From: Corynebacterium atrinae
GTDB lineage: Bacteria; Actinomycetota; Actinomycetes; Mycobacteriales; Mycobacteriaceae
Assembly (NCBI RefSeq): GCF_030408455.1
Contig: NZ_CP046977.1
Location: forward strand, 124,001-188,000
Direction of reading: 5' to 3'
Length of the DNA: 64,000 nt
Both the position numbers and the translations under genes were made by a program. The notes beneath the pieces were generated by a model. The model saw only the letters and a program-made list of their open reading frames with translations. It ran no database searches and had not been told where the DNA came from. This document shows, in pieces, positions 28,905-36,964 of this stretch (position 1 is the stretch's first letter; the number at the start of each line of letters is the position of its first letter).

Positions 28905-29078
28905 AGGGTGGAAAGCGGCGTTGGCTAACAACTCCGGGGGTGCGGGAGGGTGAAAGCACCCGGAGTTGTTAGGAAGTGCTGGTTTGCCGGTGGTGAGAGG
29001 GTGGAAAGCGGCGTTGGCTAACAACTCCGGGGGTGCGGGAGGGTGAAAGCACCCGGAGTTGTTAGGAAGTGCTGGTTT
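28905..29078. repeat. Tandem 93-base repeat with hairpin (two copies of an 81-base unit)
   Basis: Two identical 81-base copies, 28905-28985 and 28998-29078, are separated by 12 bases. Each copy contains CTAACAACTCCGGG facing CCCGGAGTTGTTAG, extended inward by GTGC/GCAC, so each can fold into a strong hairpin. The second copy includes the wzt stop codon and its last three codons. The TTCCTAACAACTCC arm recurs at 41.7 kb. Confidence 0.9.
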
Positions 29079-29868
29079 CGGGCTCGTCGTCGAATCGCTT
29101 GAGCAGCGAGCGGACATAATCGCCAGCGCCCTTGCCCTCGTAGGCCTCGACGACCTCGTCAACCAGTCCGGCCGTGCGGACTACTCCGTGATCGATCCAC
29201 AGCGCGGTGTTGCAGAGCTGAGCCAAGAAGTCATTGGAGTGGGAGGCGAAAACGAGGATGCCGGAGCGTTTGACCAGCTCCTGGAGCCGGACGCGGGCTT
29301 TGGCCATGAAGGCGGCGTCGACGGCGCCGATGCCTTCGTCGAGAAGCAAGATTTCGGGCTCGATGGAGGTGACGACACCGAGGGCCAGGCGCACGCGCAT
29401 GCCCGTGGAGTAGGTGCGCAGGGGCATGTTGAGGAATTCACCGAGCTCGGAGAAGTCGGCGATCTCATCGATCTTGGCCTTCATCTGCTTGCGGGTCTGC
29501 CCGAGGAAGAGGCCGCGGATGATGATGTTCTCGTAGCCGGAGATCTCTGGGTCCATGCCGACGCCGAGGTCGAAGACGGGAGCGACGCGGCCGCGGATGT
29601 CGGCGGAGCCGCGGGTGGGTTCGTAGATGCCGGACAAGAGGCGCAGCAGGGTGGATTTGCCGGCGCCGTTGTGGCCGACGAGGCCGACGCGGTCGCCTTC
29701 GCGAAGGTGGAGGTTAACGTCGCGCAGTGCTTCGACGACGACGGTGTTGTCTTGGTTCCTGCCGATGGCGCCACCGGCGGTGGAGAGCAGGGCCTTTTTC
29801 ATCGAGCGGGACTTGGCGTCGAAAATGGGGAAGTCGACGCAGGCGTTGTAAGTGTCAATCGAGACCAT
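29062..29868 (-). CDS. wzt: Galactan ABC exporter ATPase (Wzt-like)
   Basis: A 268-residue ABC ATPase. Walker A is GHNGAGKS at residues 65-72, the signature is TYSTGMRVRLAL, and Walker B is EILLLDEGIGAVD. It groups with polysaccharide/teichoic-acid exporters (Wzt, TagH) and matches Rv3781-type proteins, which with Wzm move lipid-linked galactan to the outside of the membrane. There is no extra C-terminal carbohydrate-binding domain. The gene is nine bases after wzm. Its last residues (STS) and stop lie inside the hairpin repeat. Confidence 0.9.
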   Translation of the reverse strand: MVSIDTYNACVDFPIFDAKSRSMKKALLSTAGGAIGRNQDNTVVVEALRDVNLHLREGDRVGLVGHNGAGKSTLLRLLSGIYEPTRGSADIRGRVAPVFDLGVGMDPEISGYENIIIRGLFLGQTRKQMKAKIDEIADFSELGEFLNMPLRTYSTGMRVRLALGVVTSIEPEILLLDEGIGAVDAAFMAKARVRLQELVKRSGILVFASHSNDFLAQLCNTALWIDHGVVRTAGLVDEVVEAYEGKGAGDYVRSLLKRFDDEPETSTS

Positions 29869-29877
29869 GGTGTTCTC

Positions 29878-30774
29878 CTATACCCAGTAGCTCACGCGGA
29901 AGCGCCATTGCTTCATGGCCAGTAGTGCGAGGACGAGGCCGACGGCGGTGCAGGCCAGGACGATCCACCAGTGATAGGCGGCGATGGGCTGGCCGATCAT
30001 GGGGGCGCGGACGATTTCAAGGTAGTGGAACAGCGGGTTGATCTCGGCGAGGAGGGCGCGCTGGGCGACGTCGCCGCCCTGTTCCTTGAGGGTCTGGGTG
30101 GTCCAGACGATGGGGGTGATGTAGAAGAGGAGTTGCACGAGGGCCTCGAGGAGGGGCGCGACGTCGCGGTAGCGGGTGGCGACGATACCGAAGAACATCG
30201 CGACCCACACGCCGTTGAGGATCAGCAGCGCCATGGCGGGGATGGTGAGCAGGATTTCCCAGCCGAGGTCGCGGGGGAAGATCAGCATGAGGATCACCCA
30301 GATGACCAGGTTGTGTGCGAGGAAGATCGTTTGCCGCCACACCAACCGGTACACGTGGACGGACAACGCGGAGGGGAGTTGTTTGATCAGGCCTTCGTTG
30401 TCGATGAAGATGTCGGAGCCGTCTCGGATGCAGCCGGAAATGAAGCCCCACATGATGAGGCCGACGGTGACGTGGGGGAGGAAATCGGCGAGGGAGAGCT
30501 GGAAGAGCATCGAGTAGAGCAGGCCGAGCGCCAGGGCCATGACACCGGTGGCGATGGTGATCCAGAGGGGGCCGAGGGTGGAGCGGCGGTAGCGCTGCTT
30601 GATGTCCTGCCAACCGAGCTGCAGCCAGAGTTCGTGCTGCCGGAATCCGCGGGCGAGGTCTTTCCACGCCGCGGCGAAGGTCTTGGACCGGGAGGGAGGG
30701 ACGTCGGTAGTAATGGCCTCGGTCATCCGGGCGACGTCGGCACGTAGGTCACGAGTAGGGGCTTGTTCCTGCAC
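29878..30774 (-). CDS. wzm: Galactan ABC exporter permease (Wzm-like)
   Basis: A 298-residue membrane protein with six helices, of the ABC-2 polysaccharide-export type. WQDIKQRYRRSTLGPLWITI near residue 55 is the typical amphipathic entry motif of Wzm/TagG permeases. With the ATPase encoded nine bases downstream it should export the decaprenyl-linked galactan to which Emb and AftA later add arabinose. The GTG start at 30774 is supported by TAGGGT six bases before it; an internal ATG at 30726 is an alternative. Confidence 0.9.
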   Translation of the reverse strand: MQEQAPTRDLRADVARMTEAITTDVPPSRSKTFAAAWKDLARGFRQHELWLQLGWQDIKQRYRRSTLGPLWITIATGVMALALGLLYSMLFQLSLADFLPHVTVGLIMWGFISGCIRDGSDIFIDNEGLIKQLPSALSVHVYRLVWRQTIFLAHNLVIWVILMLIFPRDLGWEILLTIPAMALLILNGVWVAMFFGIVATRYRDVAPLLEALVQLLFYITPIVWTTQTLKEQGGDVAQRALLAEINPLFHYLEIVRAPMIGQPIAAYHWWIVLACTAVGLVLALLAMKQWRFRVSYWV

Positions 30775-30944
30775 ACCTACACCCTAGCGGTGGGGTCGGG
30801 ATTCGCCGGTATCTGTGCGTTCGTGGCCCTGTTGGAAACCATGTTGACGTGGGGCTATTCATCTGGGGGGCGAGCGTGCATTAAGAAACTCTAAGGGGCA
30901 TACTAGGTAGGCGATGCCAGAAAGTAATTAAGGAGGAGTCCTAG

Positions 30945-32117
30945 ATGGTCTATGACGTGGCCAGCGTTCGGGGGCTTTACACGTCCCTTGGCGACGGATG
31001 GACTTACCTCAACGCCCACGATTGCCCACAGATCCCGGAGCGGGTCTCAGCGTCGGTGGCGCGTTCTTTCCGCCAATCTAGTCGGGTGGCGGCCGATGAT
31101 GGGACCGTGCGGGTGGTGGGTGACATGCTTCTCGACGTCGCCCGGGCCGCAGTCGCAGACTTCTGCGACGCCGAAGCGTCGCAGGTCATCCTGGGTCCCA
31201 ATTTGCAGGCTCTGTACGGGCAACTGGGACGGGCCATGCGGCCGATGTTCCGTTATTCTTCCTCGATCGTGCTTTCCCGGTTGGACGCGCCGGAACGCAA
31301 TGCGGTGTTTGAGTCATTGACCGATGATGTGCGATGGGCGCAGCCTGACTTGGGTACTGGCTCTTTGCCTAGCTGGCAGTTCGGCGAGTTGGTGGATGGT
31401 TCCACGCGCCTGGTGACCCTTTCCGCTGCGCAGTCCTACCTGGGCACGGTGGCGCCGGTGGCCAAGATTGTGGATACGGTGCGGTCTCGTTCGAGGGCCT
31501 GGGTCGTCGTGGATGCTTCGGCTTATGCGCCTTATCGTTCCGTCGATTTGGAAGGTTGGGGCGCGGACATCGTCGCTCTTGACTTGGCGGAGCTGGGTGG
31601 GCCGCAGATGGCGGCGCTGGTGTTCCGTGATCCGGCGATGTTCCGCCGCATTGATCCGTTGGTGGAGCAGGATCTCGTTCCGGGCCTGGCTGGCGGGGTG
31701 CCCGCCGTGGTTGATCACCTGGCAGGTCTCGTGGAGGGGTTTGGACACCGGCATCGGCAGGTGGCTGACTCTTTGCAGCAGATGCACTTCTACCTGCAGG
31801 GTTTGATGGATGATCTGATCACGATGATCGGCACGCATTATTCCGTGCACCTGGTCGGCATCAGCGGGGAGGCCGGCGATGGGGGGCTCGGGGAGCGGAT
31901 TCCGCGGCTGTCTTTCGCAGTGCGGGGGGTCCCGTCGACCACGGTCTGCCAAAGGCTGAGCGACAACGGCATCATCACCACCGTGTTGCCCGACATGGAG
32001 GTCTTTGACGAAATGGGCGTTGGCGAGGTTGGCGGCGCGGTGACCGTGTCGCTGGGTCCGTTTAACACTCGCCACGACATCGAGCACCTGACCCGTGTCG
32101 TGGCCTCCTTGGCCTAA
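30945..32117 (+). CDS. Class V aminotransferase-fold protein lacking the PLP lysine
   Basis: A 390-residue protein with the fold pattern of cysteine-desulfurase-like class V enzymes: the N-terminal YLNAHDCPQIP, the cofactor-binding Asp190 in VVVDASAYAPYR, and the GP motif at 219-220. The catalytic Lys normally four residues before that Pro is Glu216 (AELGGPQM). The only Lys in the entire protein is Lys174, in another helix. It therefore should not form the usual Schiff base. The genomic place, next to a quinone oxidoreductase and galactan export, matches Rv3778c/Rv3777 of mycobacteria. A ribosome binding site AAGGAGGAG precedes the ATG. Confidence 0.8.
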   Translation: MVYDVASVRGLYTSLGDGWTYLNAHDCPQIPERVSASVARSFRQSSRVAADDGTVRVVGDMLLDVARAAVADFCDAEASQVILGPNLQALYGQLGRAMRPMFRYSSSIVLSRLDAPERNAVFESLTDDVRWAQPDLGTGSLPSWQFGELVDGSTRLVTLSAAQSYLGTVAPVAKIVDTVRSRSRAWVVVDASAYAPYRSVDLEGWGADIVALDLAELGGPQMAALVFRDPAMFRRIDPLVEQDLVPGLAGGVPAVVDHLAGLVEGFGHRHRQVADSLQQMHFYLQGLMDDLITMIGTHYSVHLVGISGEAGDGGLGERIPRLSFAVRGVPSTTVCQRLSDNGIITTVLPDMEVFDEMGVGEVGGAVTVSLGPFNTRHDIEHLTRVVASLA

Positions 32118-33073
32118 GACACCTCCAGCACGACCTTGCCGGTGACCTCGCCGGATTCGAGCAGCGCGTGAGCGCGCGCGGCGTCGGCCAGCGGGAGGAT
32201 GGTGTGGATGTGGTGGGTGACGCGGCCGTCGATAAGCATGGGCCACACGTGCTCGATGGTGGAGCGCACGACCTCGGCTTTTCCGGCGGTGGAACGCGCG
32301 CGGAGGGTGGTGCCGCTAATGGTGAGGCGGCGCGGCAGGAGGGCACCGAGGTTGATGTCGGCGGTGGTGCCGCCTTGGAGGCCGATGATGATGAGGCGGC
32401 CGTCTTCGTTGAGTGCGCGCAGGTTTTGTTTGAGGTATTTGGCGCCCATGATGTCGAGGATGACATCGCAGCGGCCTTTGAGGACCTCGGAGAAGTCGTC
32501 TTCGCGGTAGTTGATGAGGATGTCCGCGCCCAGCTCACGGCACGTTTCCAGTTTCTCGGCGGACCCGGCGGTGACGGCTACGGTCGCGCCGAGGGCCTTG
32601 CACAGTTGGATGGCGAAGGTGCCGATGCCGCCCGCGCCGCCGTGCAGCAGGACCGTTTGGCCGGGTTGTAGATCGGCGAGCATTCCCAGATTTGACCACA
32701 CGGTGCAGGCGACCTCGACGATCGCGGCGGTCTCGGCCAGGGAGTAGCCCTCGGGGATCGGCATGAGCTGGCCTTCGGGGACTGCAACGTACTCGGCGTA
32801 TCCCCCGCCCGAGAGCAAGCACCCGACCTGTTCGCCCTTCGCGCGGTCGGTGGTGCCTGGGTCCTCGATGACGCCAGCGCATTCCAGGCCGATGATTTCC
32901 GACGCCCCGCGCGGCGGCGGGTAGTGGCCTTTCGCCTGCAGCAGGTCGGCGCGGTTCACGCCCGCGGACTGCACCTTCACCAAGACTTCGCCGTCCTTGA
33001 GCTGCGGGAGGTCAACCTCGGTGAGGGCGAGGGAGGTGGGGTCGTCCGGATTGGTTACTGTGATGGCCTTCAT
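32114..33073 (-). CDS. NAD(P)H:quinone oxidoreductase, zeta-crystallin type
   Basis: A 319-residue medium-chain reductase without structural zinc. Markers are VQSAGVNRADLLQAKGHYPP near the N-terminus, LHGGAGGIGTFAIQLCKALG as the nucleotide-binding motif, and ADILINYREDDF in the Rossmann half. It probably reduces quinones or enones with NADPH. The stop overlaps that of the preceding gene on the opposite strand by four bases. TACCCT lies eight bases before the ATG. A homologue (Rv3777) occupies the same relative place in mycobacteria. Confidence 0.9.
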   Translation of the reverse strand: MKAITVTNPDDPTSLALTEVDLPQLKDGEVLVKVQSAGVNRADLLQAKGHYPPPRGASEIIGLECAGVIEDPGTTDRAKGEQVGCLLSGGGYAEYVAVPEGQLMPIPEGYSLAETAAIVEVACTVWSNLGMLADLQPGQTVLLHGGAGGIGTFAIQLCKALGATVAVTAGSAEKLETCRELGADILINYREDDFSEVLKGRCDVILDIMGAKYLKQNLRALNEDGRLIIIGLQGGTTADINLGALLPRRLTISGTTLRARSTAGKAEVVRSTIEHVWPMLIDGRVTHHIHTILPLADAARAHALLESGEVTGKVVLEVS

Positions 33074-33136
33074 AACTCACCAGGGTAGGGGAAGTTTTCG
33101 GAGCTGGGGGGTGGGTCGGGTAAGGTTTCTCCCCGA

Positions 33137-33224
33137 GGAGACGTGGCAGAGCGGCCGAATGCACTGGTCTTGAAAACCAGCGAGGGTTACACCTCCGCGG
33201 GTTCAAATCCCGCCGTCTCCGCCA
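33137..33224 (+). tRNA. tRNA-Ser (UGA)
   Basis: Acceptor GGAGACG pairs with CGTCTCC, the anticodon arm is CTGGT-CTTGAAA-ACCAG with anticodon TGA, there is a long variable arm, and the T loop is GTTCAAATC. CCA is encoded. The last 22 bases overlap the 3' end of moeB on the other strand. Confidence 0.95.
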
Positions 33225-34219
33225 ACTAAGCTCGCCGGCCCGACGATGCCGCGGGCAGCGAGGGCGGCCACGGCTGTCGCGGATCGTTGCCCGCTGGCGC
33301 AGTACATGACCACGGTCTCCCCCTCGGGGGGCAGCCACTCGCCGTCCAGGATGACCTGGAGGGGGACGTTGCGCGCCCCGGGGCGGTGGGAGGTGGCGAA
33401 TTCGGGGGGCTCGCGGACGTCGATAAGCACGGCACCATCGGGGATGGTGCTGACCTCGCGCACGCCCTGCGACGGTGGGCCCTCCCGCAGGAGCTTGTCG
33501 ACGGTCGCGGGGGAGCCGGCGACGGGGAGGTATTCCCAGCGCCCGTCGAGCGAGGAAAAGTAGCCCAACGTGCCGATGAGCGGCGTGCCCAGCCCCGTGA
33601 CCAGCTTTAACGCCTCGGAAGCCATGGCAGATCCGACGACGCCGACGACGGGGCCGAGCACGCCCGCCTCCGCGCAGGAGGGGACCACGCCGGGTGCGGG
33701 GGGAGTGGGGAAGAGGTCTTCGTAGATGGGGCCGTGCCCGGCGTGGAAGACGGAGAGCTGGGCGTCCAAGCCGAGGATGGAGGCCCACACGTGCGGCACG
33801 CCGAGGGTGGCGCAGGCGGCGGAGACGACGTGGCGGGTGTTGAAGTTGTCGGTGCCGTCGAGGACGACATCGGCACCCCGGAGGAGATCGACGGATTTGT
33901 CCCTGGTCAGGCGGTCGCTGACCAGCGTGATGTGGAGGTCGGGGTTGAGGGCGAGCATCGCGTCCTGCGCGGACTCCGTCTTCCGCTTGCCGACGCCCGC
34001 CGTGTCGTGGATTACCTGTCGGTGCAGGTTGGAGAGTTCGACGACATCGTCGTCGATGATGGTCACGTGCCCGACGCCCGCGCCGGCGAGGTAGAGCAGG
34101 GCGGGGGAGCCAAGGCCCCCGGCGCCGACCACCGCGACGTGGCTGGAGCGGATCTTTTCCTGAGCGTGCTCGCCGATAAGCGAGATCTGGCGCCGGTAGC
34201 GCGGATCTGGCTGCGTCAT
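33203..34219 (-). CDS. moeB: Molybdopterin-synthase adenylyltransferase MoeB fused to rhodanese
   Basis: A 338-residue two-domain protein. The E1-like domain has VAVVGAGGLGSPALLYLAGAG as the ATP-binding motif and a conserved NLHRQVIHD; the rhodanese domain (about residues 245-335) has VLIDVREPPEF and the active Cys in MYCASGQRSA. It lacks the CxxC zinc pairs of E. coli MoeB. It should adenylate and perhaps sulfurate the MoaD C-terminus. The start overlaps the moaE stop (ATGA). The end runs 22 bases into the opposite-strand tRNA-Ser gene. Confidence 0.9.
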   Translation of the reverse strand: MTQPDPRYRRQISLIGEHAQEKIRSSHVAVVGAGGLGSPALLYLAGAGVGHVTIIDDDVVELSNLHRQVIHDTAGVGKRKTESAQDAMLALNPDLHITLVSDRLTRDKSVDLLRGADVVLDGTDNFNTRHVVSAACATLGVPHVWASILGLDAQLSVFHAGHGPIYEDLFPTPPAPGVVPSCAEAGVLGPVVGVVGSAMASEALKLVTGLGTPLIGTLGYFSSLDGRWEYLPVAGSPATVDKLLREGPPSQGVREVSTIPDGAVLIDVREPPEFATSHRPGARNVPLQVILDGEWLPPEGETVVMYCASGQRSATAVAALAARGIVGPASLVGGDGGI

Positions 34220-34677
34220 TCGAGACCCACCCACTGCGTGTCACCATTGATCAGCCGTTGTTCCTTCCAGATGGGGACCTCGGCCTTGACGCGGTCGGCA
34301 AGCTCGCTGCACGCCTCGAACGCTTGACCGCGGTGCGCGCTCGCCGCTACCGCCAGAAATGCAACGTCACCGATGCGCAAGGGGCCGACGCGATGCGCCG
34401 TCCACAGGCGGGTATCGGGGTGGGCGGCGCTGACCGCTGCTGTGACCTCCGCGATGACCTCGGGCGCGGTGGGGTGGGCGCTGTAGGTGAGGCTGCGCAC
34501 GCGCTCCCCGCCGTCATGGTCGCGGACCACACCTTCGAAGACGACGAGGGCACCCATCGCCTCGGTCAGGGTTGTCGCACGGGCCTCAGCGAGGAGGGGT
34601 GCGAGGGGATCCTCGGTGATGAGGGCGCCAATGACCAGGCCCGTCTGCTCGGCGACGTACTCGGGATCAGTGCTCAT
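34216..34677 (-). CDS. moaE: Molybdopterin synthase catalytic subunit MoaE
   Basis: A 153-residue MoaE. The motifs are GALVVFEGVVRDHDGG, LRIGDVAFLAVAASAHRGQAF and the active-site VKAEVPIWKEQ with the two key Lys residues. It works with MoaD to put sulfur on precursor Z. The ATG at 34677 overlaps the mogA stop region by 11 bases and starts the conserved part; longer upstream frames read through mogA. The gene order mogA-moaE-moeB is tightly overlapping. Confidence 0.93.
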   Translation of the reverse strand: MSTDPEYVAEQTGLVIGALITEDPLAPLLAEARATTLTEAMGALVVFEGVVRDHDGGERVRSLTYSAHPTAPEVIAEVTAAVSAAHPDTRLWTAHRVGPLRIGDVAFLAVAASAHRGQAFEACSELADRVKAEVPIWKEQRLINGDTQWVGLE

Positions 34678-35140
34678 GGTGACCTTCCAGCTGGAGGAGA
34701 AGATGGGGCAGCACCGGTTCCAGCACGGCACAGCCATCGGTGACCCCGCCGGTCGAGCCGGGCAGAGTCATGACGAACGTGCCCTGCGCGGTGATGCCGG
34801 CCACGGCGCGGGAGAGGACGGCCAGGGGAGTAGTGGTCAGGCCGCGGGACCAGAAAGCTTGCACGATGCCCGGCAACTCTCGGACCAGGAAGGGGGAGAC
34901 GGCGTCGACGGTACGGTCATCGTCCGTCACGCCCGTGCCCCCGGATGTCAGCAGGACCGTCGGCGGGTCGGCCAGGATGCGGCGGAGGGTGGCGGGGATA
35001 TCAGCATCCGCCACCACGAGCGGTTCCGGGGTGTCCAGGCCGATGCGGCGCAGGAAGTCCTCCGCAATGGGGCCCGAGCGGTCCTCGTAGATGCCGGCTG
35101 CGGCACGGGTGGAGGCGACGACTACCAACCCAGTGCGCAT
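34667..35140 (-). CDS. mogA: Molybdopterin adenylyltransferase MogA/MoaB
   Basis: A 157-residue MogA/MoaB-type protein. TVLLTSGGTGVTDDDRTVDA is the conserved GGTG motif that binds the pterin, and TFVMTLPGSTGGVTDG is the second binding loop. It adenylates molybdopterin before MoeA inserts molybdate. The ATG at 35140 gives a normal N-terminus (MRTGLVVVAS) and lies 19 bases inside the moeA 3' end, so translation is likely coupled. Confidence 0.9.
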   Translation of the reverse strand: MRTGLVVVASTRAAAGIYEDRSGPIAEDFLRRIGLDTPEPLVVADADIPATLRRILADPPTVLLTSGGTGVTDDDRTVDAVSPFLVRELPGIVQAFWSRGLTTTPLAVLSRAVAGITAQGTFVMTLPGSTGGVTDGCAVLEPVLPHLLLQLEGHHEH

Positions 35141-36300
35141 GAGGATGCTCCCAGAGGGTAGACGCGCACCGAGGCGCCACCGGGCACCCCGCCAGCTGGA
35201 ATGCGAATGAGGCAGGTGGCGTGAAGGGCCTGGGCCAGCAGGTGCGATCCGGCGCCGCCCACCGGCCGGGCCACCCGGTCGGCGAGGACGCCGCGGAGGA
35301 ATTGCTCCTTGGTGGGCAGGCCGGGGGCATCTGTGCCCATTTGGCAAGCGACCGGAGCGGGGGACATTCCCAGGAGGGGAGCGACGAAGAGGCGGAAGCT
35401 GACGAGGGTGGACACGGGATTGCCGGGCAGACAGATGACCGGCACGCCGTGGAAGCGGGCCCACCCCTGCGGTCCACCGGGCTGCTGGTTAACGTGGCCA
35501 AACCACCCGTGCGGTGCGAGTACCTGGCGGATCACCTCGAATTCCCCGGCGGAGATGCCGCCAGAAGTAATGATCGCGGTGGGGTTGAGCTGCTCGATGA
35601 CAGCCTCCAGATCGGCGGCGAGCTGCTCCGGGTCGTCGTTGGTGCGCACGTGCCCGGCGACGTTGATGCCCGCCTGCGCGCACAGGGCCTGCAGCATCGG
35701 GCCGTTGGAATCGGGAATGGCGGCGGCGGAATCGGAGCCGATCTCCGCCCCGCCCGTGCACAGGATCACCCGGTGTCGCCCGCGGACCTCGACGTCCGTG
35801 AGGCCCTGGCCAGCGAGAACTCCCACGGCCACGGGGGTGATCAACTCCCCGGCCTCCAACAAGAACTCCCCGGCCGCAATGTCGCTTCCCTGCGGCCGGA
35901 TGAACTGCCCGAGCGGGATGCCCGCGGGAACCGTCACGGTTGCGGCGCCGAAGGTGGGGGGATTGCAGCGCTCGACCGGCACGATCGCCGCCGTGCCGCG
36001 GGGGACTTTCGCGCCGGTCATGATGGGCACGATTTCCGCGCCGATGCCCTCCGGGTAGAGGACATTGGGGTCGGTCCCAGCGGGCAGAGTTGCGCCGACG
36101 GAAAACTCCCCGCCGGCCAGGTGGGCGGCGGAGAGGGCATAGCCGTCCATCTGCGAGTTGTCGAAGCGCGGCGAGTCGAACGCGGCGGTGACGGGGGCGG
36201 CGAGGAGGCGCCCGGGGGCGTCGATAAGCGGGACGGCGACGGCCGGCTGATCGGCGATCAACCGCGCGATCGCCGCGGCGTGTTCCTCGGGGGTGACCAT
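35122..36300 (-). CDS. moeA: Molybdopterin molybdenumtransferase MoeA
   Basis: A 392-residue MoeA. It has the N-terminal region with SPRFDNSQMDGYAL, the PVIMTGA-like segment IVPIMTGAKVPRGTAAIVPV, ITSGGISAGEFEVIRQ and the CLPGNPVSTLVSF motif. It ligates molybdate to adenylated molybdopterin to finish the cofactor. First gene of a moeA-mogA-moaE-moeB operon read on the minus strand. TACGAT is six bases before the ATG, suggesting a leaderless operon mRNA. Confidence 0.95.
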   Translation of the reverse strand: MVTPEEHAAAIARLIADQPAVAVPLIDAPGRLLAAPVTAAFDSPRFDNSQMDGYALSAAHLAGGEFSVGATLPAGTDPNVLYPEGIGAEIVPIMTGAKVPRGTAAIVPVERCNPPTFGAATVTVPAGIPLGQFIRPQGSDIAAGEFLLEAGELITPVAVGVLAGQGLTDVEVRGRHRVILCTGGAEIGSDSAAAIPDSNGPMLQALCAQAGINVAGHVRTNDDPEQLAADLEAVIEQLNPTAIITSGGISAGEFEVIRQVLAPHGWFGHVNQQPGGPQGWARFHGVPVICLPGNPVSTLVSFRLFVAPLLGMSPAPVACQMGTDAPGLPTKEQFLRGVLADRVARPVGGAGSHLLAQALHATCLIRIPAGGVPGGASVRVYPLGASSCALGW

Positions 36301-36317
36301 GCTGCCATCGTAATGGC

Positions 36318-36587
36318 ATGCTGAAGGGCGTGGAGATTCGCTATTTCGCCGCCGCCCGAGCCGCCGCAGGAACCGCCGTCGAGACTGTCGACACCGTCCC
36401 CGACACCCTCGGGGAGCTTCTCGACGCCCGCGCCAGCGCCCTCACCGGCACCACCGACGCCGGCACGACCCTGCGGGACGTGCTCGCACACTGCACCTTT
36501 CTTATCGACGGCCGCTCGTCCCCCCGCTCCACACCCCTCGCCGGGGTGCAGCGGGTCGACGTCCTCCCGCCGTTCGCCGGGGGCTAG
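36318..36587 (+). CDS. moaD: Molybdopterin synthase sulfur carrier MoaD
   Basis: An 89-residue ubiquitin-like sulfur carrier ending in PPFAGG, the required C-terminal Gly-Gly. The start VEIRYFAAARAAAG is the usual MoaD beta strand. It diverges from moeA with 17 bases between start codons. The moeA -10 element lies in that gap. A GTG at 36330 would be an alternative start. Genes for MoaA and MoaC are not in this window. Confidence 0.9.
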   Translation: MLKGVEIRYFAAARAAAGTAVETVDTVPDTLGELLDARASALTGTTDAGTTLRDVLAHCTFLIDGRSSPRSTPLAGVQRVDVLPPFAGG

Positions 36588-36964
36588 TCCCGACCCACTC
36601 CGACGGCGCGGAGCACGATGTCGAGTACCCACGTGGCAATCGACATGACGATCGCGCCGACGAGTGCCGCCCAGAACCCGTCGATGCTCAGGCCAAGGTT
36701 GAAGATCCCGCTGACCCAGTCGACGATGAGGAACAACACTGCGTTGATGACGAGGGCGAACAGCCCGAGGGTGAGGATGGTAAACGGCAGACCGAGGAGG
36801 CGTAGCACCGGCCCGAGAGTGGCGTTGACCAGGACGAAGACCACCGCTACCCAGATGAACGCCCAGGTGTCGTCGGCGGGGACGATCTCCACGCCGGGAA
36901 CGATGCGGGTGACAAAGAATAAAGCAATCGCGGTGACAATGACGTTGAGAATGAACCGAAGCAT
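36584..36964 (-). CDS. YvlD/phage-holin-like four-helix membrane protein
   Basis: A 126-residue protein with four membrane helices, FILNVIVTAIALFFVTRIVP at the start and NATLGPVLRLLGLPFTILTL in the middle, which is the YvlD (DUF360) pattern often labelled phage holin. It is a chromosomal membrane protein with no phage context here. The ATG directly follows the stop codon of the aminotransferase gene (TAAATG) with AAAGGAGAG upstream, so it is in one operon with it. Confidence 0.85.
   Translation of the reverse strand: MLRFILNVIVTAIALFFVTRIVPGVEIVPADDTWAFIWVAVVFVLVNATLGPVLRLLGLPFTILTLGLFALVINAVLFLIVDWVSGIFNLGLSIDGFWAALVGAIVMSIATWVLDIVLRAVGVGRD

Noticed and set aside
28881..29162. 93-codon minus-strand frame with a repeated peptide
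   Set aside because: The peptide repeat is simply the translation of the 93-base DNA tandem repeat and the wzt end.
36584..36964. Prophage signal from a holin-like protein
   Set aside because: The YvlD family is chromosomal; no other phage gene is present and it is in operon with an aminotransferase.
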